Shown: positions 22,226-34,056, numbered from the stretch's first letter. The stretch is DNA of 64,000 nt from Nectonema munidae (GCA_030549495.1 JAUIRK010000997.1:62001-126000); one strand, 5' to 3'. Notes: generated by a model not told the origin, from the sequence alone. A program made the numbers and translations.

Positions 22226-22530
22226 AAAAAGGTTCATAGTCGCAACGTCGAAAACCAAAATGTCCGAGACGAAAACGTCCTAAAACCAAAACTTCCAAAA
22301 CCAAAACGTCCGAAAAGAAACCGTGTGAAATCCAAAATGTCTTAAAATCTAAACATCTTAGAATTAAAGAGTTCAAAAACCAAAAAGCTTAAACTGAATT
22401 GTTTAGAACTCTTAGGTCGCTTAGATTTCAAGATATTTTGGACATAGGATGTATTGCCTTTGGACGTTTTTCTTCAAATGTTTTAGTTTTTAGACGTTTT
22501 GTTTTCGTACGTTTTGACCAGGAATCATTA
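22226..22530. repeat. foldback element built of AAAACGTCC-type units
   Basis: The left arm (22240-22320) repeats CCAAAACGTCC-like units; the right arm (22440-22515) carries GGACGTTTTTC and TTTAGACGTTTTG, the inverse. The arms flank an AT-rich core. The pattern resembles a foldback-type non-autonomous element. Confidence 0.6.
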
Positions 22531-23008
22531 AAGAATAAACAAATTTGACATTTTGCATTGTAAGCGTAAAAACTTTTTACCGAAAAAAAGACTAATTTAT
22601 AAATTTAATGCACTTACAAAGACACGAGCAAAATTTTATAGGTGGTAAAACGCAAAGAACAATGTTGAAAATAATGTTCAACTTCTGATTTTTAAAATTT
22701 ATATCATCACTCAGACCAATTCTACTGCATGATGAAAAGATAATCAAAGTTAAATAAATAGCATACCACCGAAAATAATATACGCTTCTCAAAGCTCTTA
22801 ATTGGTAACATAAATACATGGGTTTGCAACATACAGTTGTCATACCCAACATATAATGAATGATAATACAATGTCCTTAATTTCCTCATCATCTTGGAAA
22901 ATATGAGGATTATTTATGGAAGGGAAGTGTGATGTTGCGCATAGAAAAATTTTACCCTAACCCTACCCCCCCCCCCCCCCGGATGTGCGCCCCTGAATGT
23001 GAGTGTTA

Positions 23009-23118
23009 TCTCCAACCTGTATATTACGATGATTCATCTCAAACCTGTATACTACGATGATTCATCTTCAATCTGTATACTACGATGATTCATCTCCAAC
23101 CTGTATACTACGATGGTT
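23009..23118. repeat. 28-bp minisatellite, short array (about 4 units)
   Basis: Same unit and same left and right flanks as the other arrays; the flank continues to about 23360 with CATTCGGGGAGACGATGCTA. Confidence 0.9.
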
Positions 23119-23584
23119 TCTATTCCATGTACAAATGACTAGGAAGACAATGTTTAACTTTCTGTTCACATTTTGCTAGATGTAAGATTTGATATACCTC
23201 ATTCGGGGAGACGATGCTACATAAGTTATTACCTATATACCTGTATACCGCGATGGTTCATCTCCAACCTATCAGTTCATATTTTGCTAGATGTAAAATT
23301 TGATATACATCATTCGGGGAGAGGATGTTAGATAAGTTATTACCTATATTTTTGCAATTTTTTCACGATATTAAATAATATATTTTATCAAAATCAAAAT
23401 AAAATTCTGTAATCAAAGAATCGAAAAATATTCTTTAAAAAATCAAAAAATATGAAACTTTCTGTTGATATTTTGCTACCTCATACGATGTTACAAAAGT
23501 TATTACCTTTACTTTGCAATTTGCACGATTTTAAATATTATATTTGTCAAATAATCAAAGAATCGAAAAATGTTCAAATCAAAA

Positions 23585-23742
23585 AATATTTATTCTTTTT
23601 AAATATATCGTTGGCTCCCCTTACTTTTAGTTTCGTATGTGCATAATTTGATAAAAATTAATTATTAAAGACTAGGTTTATCTTTCTATTTTAAAAGTAA
23701 GAGGAGCCAACGATATATTTAAAAAGAATAAATATTTTTTGA
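23585..23742. repeat. hairpin repeat, copy A
   Basis: Two arms of about 45 bp, containing TATCGTTGGCTCCCCTTACT and its inverse, flank a 62-bp spacer that reads GTTTCGTATGTGCATAATTT. A second copy at 45217-45365 has the same arms and outer flanks but the spacer in the opposite direction. Confidence 0.85.
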
Positions 23743-24620
23743 TTTTATTATATATTTTTGAAAAAGTTTTGTATGTCCAAGATGTCAATAAATCTCATTT
23801 TTTTGTTTAATCTAGAAATAAATTTTGTATAATTTTAAATTTTTTTTATCCCAGTTCAGTTTCTCAAGTTTTTTATTTTTGTGGAAAATGCCTTTACACC
23901 CATTTTTTACCGTAACGATGATTACTAAGAAAATAAATCATGGCTTGTGAAAAGTCATTCTCCCAATATGAAAGTCAAATCGTAAACATTTTGTTTAGTA
24001 TTTTTTATACAACGTAACCTGGAACTCTGTGGATATTGTCCCTCATAAAAAACGAAAATGTAATTTTTCAAACTTTTTCACCATAAAATTTTTTTTAGTT
24101 TAGATGGCGTTAATTTTATTGGAATTTTCACCAAGAAATGATATATTTTAACTTTCAAATTCGAAATTCTTCGGTTTTTTCACATGTTTCATATTCCCAA
24201 AAATTCAAAATATTCCAAAAATCCCCCCCCCCAATAATTTTCTATAAGTAAGAGTTGCTGCTTGATTATAAAACATGTATGATGATCCCATAGAAGGAAT
24301 GCAGACTTTCGAATCAATCAAACATCATGCCAGGCTGCTCTTAAATTCCTATCGAACATATTTTACAGACGATGTGTGAGAGCTATATAATTATAATCCA
24401 TTGCTTCAATATGCACACAGGTCACAGAGCAAACACATGTTGATGATCCACTAGATTTTCTCATCTGTCACAGTGATTCTATTTCTCTTTCTCTCCTGTT
24501 TTTCTTTTCCGCTTTCTCTGCTAAAACTCAATCATTACTCAAGCTCATTCAAGCTCTCTTCTTTCATTCAAGTCCTCTTTTCTTGTTAAGCTCTCCTATC
24601 TCATTCAGCTCTCTTCTCTC

Positions 24621-24818
24621 CGGTGACGTAGCTAGGCTGGGCATAAGGGGCCGTGCCCACACTCCTATGTACCGCATGGTGCCCCCATGCATCTTATGCG
24701 ATATCAGTTTTTGAAAATTTCTCCAATGAAAGGATCAAGAAAGTATAAATAATGTTGCGCAAGTTTTTTGTTTTTAAATTGTGCCCCTTCTATCAACTTT
24801 TTTTTGGCTACACCACTG
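24621..24818. mobile_element. 198-bp hAT-like MITE
   Basis: Left end CGGTGACGTAGCTAGG and right end GGCTACACCACTG are approximate inverted repeats. The flanks CTTCTCTC and CTTCTGTC form an 8-bp target duplication with one mismatch. Confidence 0.7.
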
Positions 24819-25327
24819 CTTCTGTCTAATTTGCATTTAGAGTTAAATTAAAATAGTTTTCAATCGTTACAATTTTATATCAATGAATATTGTTAGACTT
24901 GCGCTAAGAATTTTTTCAACAAAAGTCACTTAATCTTTATCACTACGTTTGCTACATTTTGTAACATTTGAAAACTTTAATTTTTTCAAGTCAAAAAATT
25001 TTTTTCAATAGTTATTTGGGAATGAATATTTTGATTATCTATTCAGTTTAAAAGCAAGAATACTCTATTTGCTTAATATTTGAGCAGAGATATTTTTTAT
25101 AATGTTCGATTGTTACATTTTATAAGTAACACTGTACATAATCAAATCACTTTTAAGAAAATTTGTTGATTATTATAATAAAAATATAATATCGAAACAA
25201 AATGTTTCAGTTGTTAAAAATGTACTTGATCTATTTATGACAGCTGTTAGAATTTTATTTGTAGACAGAAATATTCAAAAAAACGCAATGATTTTCTTTT
25301 CTCGTATACTTTGATTTATGTTAGTTT

Positions 25328-25638
25328 GGTCCTCGGACATTTCGCCCCATTATTTTCATAAGACAGTTCGTCCCATGGACAATTCGCCCCATTATTTTCA
25401 TAAGACATTTTGTTTCATGGACAATTCGCCCCGTTATTTTCATAAGACATTTTGTCTCATGGACAATTCTAAAAAATTAAGAGATAAATTGATTAATTTG
25501 AAATAATTTAATAGAGATAAAATAAACAAGAATATAAAATTTTTTAATAATTTTACAGATATAATAAGCAAAGATGGATGAAACTAATAGCGTATGAGCA
25601 GCGGGCAAATTGTCTATGGGGCGAAATGTCTGTCGACC
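25328..25638. mobile_element. MITE with GGTCCTCGGACATT ends, copy 2
   Basis: Same family as 17017-17391, with terminal inverted repeats GGTCCTCGGACATTTCGCCC and the inverse of GGTCGACAGACATTTCGCCC. GTTAGTTT is present on the left; the right duplicate is altered (GTTATTTA). Confidence 0.85.
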
Positions 25639-26036
25639 GTTATTTAAATAATTTTTTAATTATAAGGGCTGCTACTTAAACGTTGGCTTTTGCTGCTTAT
25701 AAAAACTTGAAAATATCAAATAAACTCTAATTCTTTATGTCTCCTATTATTTTGAAATTATTCTGAGAACAGATGGTTCCATTTTAAAATAGTGAAAATT
25801 GTTTTATTAGTTTATTTTGTTTCCTTTCTCTCTTATGTTAATTATGTAGCAAATTTTTCAATTTTGAGTAAAAGGTAAGGTGCAGCGGGTGTATTTTCAT
25901 TGACAAGGCACTGATGTACCGCTTATGTCAAACTACGAACAAATTCGTATCGATGAGGAATCGAATCCAGAGGCTTCCGTGCTGAGTCCATCATCTCAAC
26001 TAACCTGACATGGCACCCATAGTTTATGCTGTAGGG

Positions 26037-26700
26037 CATGCATGGGCAACCTACGGCCCTCGGGCCAAATTCGGCCCACGAAGGCTTTTCATCTTGCCCG
26101 CGAAGACCTTTGAGTCCGTTCCAGTATAATAAAAGTGGATGTAAATTAATAAAAAATATTATTTTTATTGCTTTTCTTGTTCACTTTACTTCATATCTGA
26201 ATGGCTTAAATTCAAAATTGCAAGGAAAGAGACAATTTGTTCATCAGTAGTACACTCATATCCGAACATTTCAAAAAAAAATCAACTGTGGGAAAAACAG
26301 CTGAGAAATGGTAATACTTTCCATTTCCCTACATTTGTGCAAAGCAGACTGCACTTCCTATGCTGATGAGCTTATATCAATTCATAAAGAATTCATAAGT
26401 ATGTTTCAAGATTTCAGTTCACAAGAAACTAATCTACATGTTTTCTCTTCACCATTTGATATGAATGTTGAGGAAGCTCCAGAGGAATTGCAGATGGAAT
26501 TGATTGAACTTAAAGGAAATGAAGATTTGAGACGAAAAATAAGAGATTATTCATTGCTGGAGTTTTAAAAAAAATCTACCTAAAGAAGCTTTCCACAGGA
26601 TCACAGATTTTGCAAGAAAAAAATGTCACTATTCGGGAGTTCTTATATATGTGAGCAGCTGTTTACGAAAATGAAATATATAAAATCAATAATTTTTTGA
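26037..26700 (+). mobile_element. hAT remnant, GTF2IRD2-like, internally deleted
   Basis: Opens with a hAT-like end, CATGGGCAACCTACGGCCCT, inserted in the SINE module. The only coding part left is the C-terminal region: LISIHKEFISMFQDFSSQET then PFDMNVEEAPEELQMELIEL, followed after a stop by FGSSYICEQLFTKMKYIKS in another frame (about 26620-26695). These match the tail and dimerisation domain of GTF2IRD2-like hAT proteins. The finger and catalytic regions are deleted, so this copy is dead. No right terminal repeat is seen before the Tigger element. Confidence 0.8.
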
Positions 26701-26903
26701 TCTTACCGTAAAATCTTCTTTTTTATGTTAATCTTTGTTTTATTTTACAGCTCTATCTAGCAATTGTTGTTTGATTTTACTTTACTGCTTCCAAATCTTA
26801 CTTTATTTTGGCTTGTTTCACGTTTTTTTACATTCTTTTTTTTTGTGTAAAAGTTCCATAAATCCTTCATTCTGTAATTCGTGCTAATCCTGTAAAGTCA
26901 AAT

Positions 26904-28792
26904 ATGTCAAGTCTTCCAAACAAACGGCATCGAGTTGAGATCACAGCTGCACATAAGAAAGAAATCTGCCTGTACAAAAAACAACATCCTAAATGCTCCC
27001 AAACAGAAGTTGTCTCTTGGGCCAAAGACAACCTTGCTATCACAATTGGCAAATCAACTGTGGGTGACATTCTCAGAGCGTCAGAAGTTTGGTTGAATGC
27101 TCCAATCACTCAGAGCAGTACAAGGTGCAAGCATGGTCAACATCCAAAACTTGAATCGGCTCTTCTTCTTTGGCTAAATGATGTCCGGTCTAGAAATGCA
27201 ATAGTCAATGAGGAAATGATGTTGGAGAAAGCCAGAAAGTTTGGTGCAGACCTCAATATTACAAACTTTAACTATTCTCGTGGTTGGCTTGCTAGGATGA
27301 AGGAGAGACATGGAATCTCTAACCGTAAAATTCATGGCGAAAGTGCATCGGCTGACTTATCTGCAGTCACAAACGGTCGCCAGATGCTTCAAACTGAACT
27401 AAAAGCTTATGTGGGTGAAGACATTTATAATATGGATGAAACAGCTCTCTTTTATAATTTGGGGCCTTCATCCACTTTAGCTACACATGGGAAAATCCAT
27501 GGGTGTAAGTTATCAAAGGCAAGAGTCACAGTTGCACTATGTTCTAATGCTACATGAAGTAATAAATTGAAACCTTTAGTCATTGCCCATGCCTGTCGCC
27601 CTAGATGCTTTGGAAGAAATTTTGATCCAAATATCTATGTGACATAAATTTAACAAAAAGGCATGGATGACTTCAGAAATATTTCAGGTCTGGGTGATGT
27701 CTGTGGACAAAAGTATGAAGAGACAAGGCCGTCATATTCTGCTGCTACTGGAAAATGCAAGCAGCCACTCTACTAAAGACTTGAAGTTGACGAATGTGAA
27801 AATAAAGTTTCTGCCACCAAACACAACCTCTCATATCCAGCCCATGGATGCTGGCATAATCCATAGTTTTAAGTGCCACTATAGAAAGCAGCTTGTCAGA
27901 CATTACATCCAGTATGCGGAAGAAAACAAACCACAAACAATTGACATCCGTCAAGCCTTGTCCATGATAAAACATGCTTGGAGCCATGTCAGCAGTTTTA
28001 CTATTGCTAAGTGTTGGGAACATGTTTCAATCCTACCCCAAACTAAATTTGACTGAAACAAGAGGTCAAAATAATTTCACTGGAGATGATGAGGGTGAAA
28101 TCAGAATAGACAGTCTTCGAGATCTCATCAATAATCTCACTCCAGAAATAACAGATCCTATCCCATTCATTAACATGGACAATGATGTACCAACCACAGA
28201 AGAAATGAGTGATCACAACATCCTGGAGATAGTGCAGGATGATTCAAACGATGCAACAAATCTTTCTCTACCAACACCTGACTGTGATGACGTGAGTCCT
28301 AATATTATAACATCTAAAGAGGCAAGGTCACACCTACAGCAGTTGATCACATATCTAGAGTTCAGTGGAATATCTAAAGCAACAAAGCACATATCTAACC
28401 TTCAAGACATTATATCAGACATCGATGACAAAAAGATACTTACTGCCAAACAGACGAAACTTCATTCATACTTTAGCTGGAGTTTATTCTCGCCATCTAA
28501 CAACCCCATAAATTATTTATGATTGTTTTTCTTTTTGTAAAAAATCATGCCATGCATTTGTAAAGTGGCATTACTTTACGTTAATAAAATTTAGTTTTAT
28601 TCATAACAATCCAGATACCGTTGTATTTATCGCGGAATAACTACCTTTCAACCCTAGACAAACTTCAAACTCCACTTAGATTTGTCCTGTTTCCTCTCAA
28701 AGAGATTCTTGATTCATTAGTCCGGTTCTTCAGTATCCGGTCGATTTTAGGTTGAAACCAACATGGCCGGATTAATGAGACATGACTGTAGT
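26904..28792 (+). mobile_element. Tigger/pogo DNA transposon (TIGD-like), broken
   Basis: The frame from 26904 starts MSSLPNKRHRVEITAAHKKE and has the CENP-B N-terminal helix-turn-helix (about residues 5-55), a second Tc5-type DNA-binding region (about 75-140) and the first catalytic aspartate in YNMDETALFYNL. A stop at 27555-27557 and a gap of about 110 bases precede the next frame (27667-28056), which has RQGRHILLLLENASSHSTKD and HIQPMDAGIIHSFKCHYRKQ. The second catalytic position, normally LLLDNASSH, is glutamate here. The last part (27974-28522) is in another frame and ends acidic, as in TIGD proteins. A terminal repeat GGCCGGATTAATGAGACATG followed by ACTGTA at about 28770-28792 marks the right end; the left end is not found, apparently lost next to the hAT remnant. 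Confidence 0.88.
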
Positions 28793-29408
28793 AGCAAATC
28801 GAATCGGAGCTTTCAGAGCAACCTTTGCAAGCATAGGCGGCTATGAGATATTTCAGAACATGTTTTGCATCTCCTCAATCATTAACCAAATCAATAAACT
28901 GTTCTTTATTTAAGAAGTCTTCTGAGGCCAGATTACTAATCGAGAATATATACGGGTTTTTGATAAATTGGTAGTATTTTTCAAATTTTTGTAGATTAAG
29001 AAATTAAAGAGAAATTTTTTGGCATGCTACATCGTGTTTTTGGTCCCCAGGACATTTTTATTAATGAAAATCTTATTTTCATCAAGAAATATGTTCCAAA
29101 ATCGAATAAAAACTTTTCTTGTCAAAGAATGCAATTATTCTAGCTTCATTTCAAAAGCTGTCATTTTTTATTACAATGGAGTACTCTGATCTCTTTTCTT
29201 TGCAGCGCAAGGTTAAAGGAATTCATATATTCAAATATGATAGAAATATACGAAAACAGACCATCAGAAAATTCTACATGCATGTCTAGTTTGCCTTTTA
29301 GAAATTGCTGGATTTCTTTCCATAGTATCGCCGTGAAAATTTTCCTTTGAAAGCAACCTCACGTTTGAGTGCAGCAAGAGTTTTTCAAATTGAAAACATT
29401 TTTCAACT
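28793..29408. other. intron sequence, nothing recognised
   Basis: No coding similarity or repeat structure was recognised between the Tigger right end and the MULE left end. Confidence 0.5.
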
Positions 29409-32400
29409 CAAAATGCCCCCAGAAAAAAATTCCCCAATTAAAAAGTAGGAAAAATGCCCCCTAATTTTTAATTTTCAGGATTTTTTTAATTATATAACTA
29501 TTTTTATTTGGTACCGTTTTGGAAGGCTAAATTTCTAAAATTTCTTAATCTATAGGGCTTTTTTCTTTATAAAGTTCTTGAAAACAATAGCAAAGGTGCA
29601 GATTTGTGGGAATGTGCTCTTAAAATCAGTTAAAACACAAATTATATTTAGAAAGTGTTCTGATACACAAGTCCAAAAATATTTGCTGTTTTATGAAAAA
29701 AATTCTTTGTATTTAAAAAATTGTCCTATGCTGAGTTTTTTAGTTTACTTTAATTAAATTTTAAATGTTATAGATGAAAAGTTAACTTTTTGTTTTTTTT
29801 ACAAAAAATCTTTATTTGACATATCTTTGAAATTTGAAAAAAAAATATAAGTGCCATAAACAAATTGTTAAATTTTATTTACGTTTACAAACTAGTTTTA
29901 AAGTGAATAAAATCATGAATAAAAAAATTAAAGATAGGAAAGTATAATTATATTCGGTTGTTAGAAGTAAAATTCAAGTTGTAAAGAAATTTGATTACTA
30001 GTAGTCAAGTAAAAAGTTTTACTAACCTAGTGTTTGGGATATAAAAACACAAAAACACTTCAAATTTTCCCAAAATATTCAAAAATCACAAAGCACATAA
30101 AAATTACAGAGCCTATGAAACGTCAAAAAAAATTATTCCTATTTTAAATTTTTTTAGTTTTAGGCAGTTTTAAACAAGTTTGTAAGCTTTTTTAAGTATT
30201 TAAATGTTTTTCGTGATGTCATGAGATGTTTGGTGTTCTGTATCGCTGGGAAATTTTTGCAAACTTTTAAGGAGTTTGTGGTGTTTAGTTTGACATTTAA
30301 AGTTGTGGCAAATCATAATATTGTAATTATTTTTCAGTGTTTTATAACATTCTGTTATGTTTTCTGCCTAGTATTGTTTTGAAACACTGAAATTTTCAAA
30401 AGCCAGAGAAAAAATTAACATATGAGAAAAAAGTGTAAAAATTATCATTACATCTGGTTACTCAAATCATTTTCGTCACTAATGCATGTGAAGAAGCAAG
30501 AAAGTTATAATAAATCAAGTGTGTCAAGAAATCATAAACACTTGTTTTGAGAACTCATTAGTCTTTCTATTTCTTCACATAGCATCTTTGCTGTGCACAT
30601 AAGTAAGGATTTTTATTTACGTAAATGTGTTCTTTATTTGTGTTTTTTAGGTTTTCTTTTAAATGAAGATGATAAAATCTAACAAAGGTAGTCAAAAATT
30701 ATGTTACGAAGGATATATGTACACTAAGCAGAAAACTAATAAAAAGTCGATATTTTGGAAACGTGTCGGTAGAACTAATGGTTGCAAGGCAAGAATTAAA
30801 ACATCGCCTAATAATGATAACCCTATTCTTGTAACAAATCATATGATCATGAACCAGATCAGGCGAAGATCAAAATCTGCAAAGCTCGCACTATTATGAA
30901 AGAAAGGGCTAAAAGTACAAATGATAAACCAGCAATTATTTTTTCTCAAATGGTTCAACAACTTGATCACGTGACGCAAATGCACATTCAACCAGATTCT
31001 ACTTGCAAAAGGAGCATTCGAAATCAAAGGAGTAATGAATTTCCTCCGATACCTCAAAATCTGCAAGATCCTTTGATAGATTGTGATTCGAAATGGACGT
31101 TAACAACTGGGCTAAATCCGAGACGCTTATTGTTGTATGATAACGGTCCAGAGTCAAATTGCCGAATCATCGTGTACCGACAGACAAACATTTGACCAAA
31201 CTGGCTGCCGCAAAGACATGGTTTATGTATGGCTGCTTTTCTATGGCACCTCCAGGTTTTCTTCAGCTATATGTAATACATGCCTCACTGGGAAAAAGTT
31301 CAGTTCCAGTTGTATATGTATTTCTTCAACCAAAAACTCAGGATGCCTATGAACAACTTCTGAAAGTTGTTGTTGATCGTTGTGAACAACTAGGACCTGA
31401 TGTGAATCCAGATACCATAAAATATGATTTTGAGTGCGGTGTACCATTAATTCTTGGAACTGATGTTTAAATTCGAGCATGTTTTTATCACCTGACACAA
31501 TCAACTTGGCGCAAAATTCAAGAGTTGTGATTAGTCAATCGTTATCGCTGTGATATTGACTTCAAACACTTTTGTGGAATGATGGACGCGGCTTGGCATT
31601 TTTACCAATGAATGAAGTTTTTCTTGGTTATGAATGTTTATGTAATTGTGCGCATCCGGGAACAGAAGAACTTCTCAACTACTTCAACGCTACCTATATT
31701 AACGGTTCATATCGTCAACGTAATAGAGTTGAAAATACTGAAACTCAGGTACGCTTAAGGCATATTCCTCCTCGATTTCCACCGAAAATTTGGAATGTTC
31801 ATGAAGAAACTCTAAATCGCGATCCTCAAACGAACAATGTTTGCCAAAGTTGGAACAGTAGGCCACAACAGTCATCTAGGAAGCAGATGGGAAAGACTTT
31901 CATTTGATAAAAAACAAAATAAGTTGCTTGATATCATAACGTTGTTAGTAAAAAATAAAACTGTAAATAATTTTTATTTTTTTTTATTTTAGAATACAAA
32001 TTTATACGTGACTTAATTTAGAGCAGCTTGAACTATTGATTTTTTAAAAGAATTTTGGTGTCGAGTAAAAAAGTTTAAAAATAAGAAGCACTACACTTCA
32101 AGTATAATACTTTAATTATATTTGAAATTTTTTAATTATTCTCATTATCTAATTGTTTTGAATGCATTAATTGATGCAGTTTCAAAATCCGTCATAATTG
32201 TACATTTTAAAGGCACAAAATATCAAAAAGGTATATTAAAGTTTTATTATAAAAAACATCCTAAGAAAAGATATTTATATATACACAAAATTTGAGAAGT
32301 AAAGGAATTACGATGAAAATACTTAACGATGAAAATAACAACGATGTATTGCATCACAATGAATTTACTATACAATAAAATTTCCACCATGAAGTTACTA

Positions 32401-32617
32401 CGATGAAATTACCGGATACCATTAATTATAGTAAAGTTAAAAGACTAAATATATTTGTAGTATGTAATTAAAAAATAATTTCTAAACAAATAATATAATT
32501 TAACGATTAATGTTGAAAAATTAATAATTTTTTGAAATTTTTTGTGTTGGGCATTTTTTCCTAATTTTAAGTTGGGGCATTTTTTCCTACTTTTTAATTG
32601 GAGGCATTTTTTCTGAG
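29409..32617 (+). mobile_element. FLYWCH-type MULE DNA transposon with terminal repeats, broken
   Basis: Left end (29409-29480) with AATTAAAAAGTAGGAAAAAT followed by GCCCCC; right end (about 32548-32617) carries the inverse, CCTACTTTTTAATTGGAGGC. Coding begins at 30663 with a FLYWCH finger: LCYEGYMYTKQKTNKKSIFW, KRVGRTNGCKARIKTS, then NHDHEPD after a frame change near 30840. The transposase follows in several frames: WFMYGCFSMAPPGFLQLYVI, then KSSVPVVYVFLQPKTQDAYE and YDFECGVPLILGTDV around 31230-31470; then ACFYHLTQSTWRKIQEL (about 31475-31528); and IPPRFPPKIWNVHEETLNRD, TNNVCQSWNS to 31907. About four frame changes separate these parts, so the copy is dead. The non-coding arms (29.5-30.66 and 31.91-32.55 kb) show nothing else. 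Confidence 0.88.
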
Positions 32618-33740
32618 CACCACCAATTACATCTAGAGATTTTTGCTTAGCCAGATTGCGACTTAATACTATGTTGTGTAAAAAAATCACTTTGTCAAAT
32701 GTTTCTCTTAGAGTAGTTCTATTGCTGAGTTTCCAAAATAAAAAATTGTCTGTCAGATTCTTGTCATATACATATTGTACGTAAACACAAGGCTAAGATA
32801 AGTTTGCAACATCCGTCGTTTATCAATTTGAGCAAAAAAAATTGAAAATCGAATTCTGAATCAATAAAACCACCTCTAACATGTCATCAGACACCTCTCC
32901 TATTAGCATTCTAACGGTATCGTTTGACAGGAAGATATGCTTCAACTTTACAACTTCAGAACTTCTTAGCACATTCAATATATCTCAGTATATCAGCTGT
33001 TCTGCTATGTTGTGGGACTTTTTGACAACAGATATTTTTTGAAACTTTTCAAAGCATTGGTGTGGCTTCGGAGCAATTTTTAGGGAGCCGCTTTTTTGTT
33101 ATTTGTGACTCCGGCTCCGATCCCTAGTAAAAATGTTGCGGCTCCGGCTCCGAATTTGTGCACTCGTTCAGCCAATAGTTTTGCTTACCGAAGTCGGGTG
33201 CCTAATTACCAGCGCAGGCTTGGGCTTTAAAAAAGTGGATGCTAACACTTCAGAACACAAAGGACACGTATGTTCCTCTTCCCCACGAGACTTTAATGCA
33301 GTAAAACGAAATTTAAGATGTGAGTCGTCATATTTCATATTTCATAAACCATTAAGAAAAATGCACATTTACAAATTAGGCATGAAAAGCAATAAACGAA
33401 AAAAATAGTACACAATTCAAGGAATAACTTATTTATTCTTTTTAAATGTGATTTATTGGCAAAAGTGGCAAATGACCAATATGGGTGCAATATTTGCAAA
33501 TTCACGGCACCGGGCACTCCAGTTTGAAAACAACTGAGCTAGAAGGTTGGTGCAATCAGAATTACAAACAAGGTCATTTGACTTGATAAAATATGTGCAG
33601 TTGTGATGGGATTGACAGCTAATAATGGTGGTGTGTTCATTGAATAAAATTCTTTTATAATAAATTTAGAAAATTATAATATAAAAAAGTTTACCTCCCT
33701 CCCTCCAAAAATTTTGAGGATGTGCGCCCCTGAATTAGGC
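32618..33740. other. unassigned sequence with hAT-like end fragments
   Basis: At about 33100-33160 the motif GGCTCCGGCTCCGA and its relatives repeat, resembling hAT terminal sequences. At 33718-33732 the GGATGTGCGCCCCTG end of a non-autonomous family occurs. A 91-codon frame at 33133-33408 matches nothing I recognise. Confidence 0.4.
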
Positions 33741-33802
33741 TGTCACCTCCCAATTCCACCATAACTGCGGATAATGGGAGAGATTTTATCAAGTCGAATT
33801 AC

Positions 33803-33838
33803 CTTTCTTATAATTGTGATCGCATCTATATCTTCTAA
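33803..33838 (-). CDS. CPSF2: possible short CPSF2 exon (LEDIDAITIIRK)
   Basis: On the minus strand, 36 bases with phase 0 at both ends read LEDIDAITIIRK, preceded by a pyrimidine-rich stretch and an AG (33840-33839) and followed by GTAATT (33802). It would make intron 2 58 bp, almost the same as intron 1. Human CPSF2 has LDDVDAAFDKI at about this point, so LEDIDA fits. However, about 12 residues normally lying between MYDLY and LDDVDA, and the following QLKY...NLKG segment, are not accounted for. It could be chance or a decayed exon. Confidence 0.3.
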
Positions 33839-33896
33839 CTCAATAAGGGAAAGAAATAGCGATAGAGTGAGATAAGGAATTATTAGAAATTCATAC

Positions 33897-34056
33897 CAAA
33901 AAGAGATCATACATGAACATCTGACCCATTTTGTACACCGGTATTGTTGAATATACCGGGCAAGCAAAGCCACACTTTCCAAGGATATATGGGAGAGCGC
34001 CTAGATGATAAATATCTGGATGTGATATCAATATGGCATCTATCTGATGCATATGC
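33897..34056 (-). CDS. CPSF2: CPSF2 exon 2
   Basis: A 160-base exon on the minus strand: one base completing lysine, then 53 codons starting [20 protein letters not shown], continuing [20 protein letters not shown] and [13 protein letters not shown]. Human CPSF2 reads [20 protein letters not shown] and [25 protein letters not shown] replaces the zinc-binding HxHxDH motif of the catalytic paralogue CPSF73, which identifies the non-catalytic CPSF100 subunit. Acceptor CAG at 34058-34057; donor GTATGA at 33896. Confidence 0.93.

Larger units (their letters stand above)
24230..26036. repeat. duplicated block B (pairs with 16.26-17.84 kb)
   Basis: Same order as block A: CCAATAATTTTCTATAAGTA start, MITE 24621-24818, MITE 25328-25638, then the SINE module at about 25672-26036, which is cut off by a hAT remnant at about 26037. 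Confidence 0.85.
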
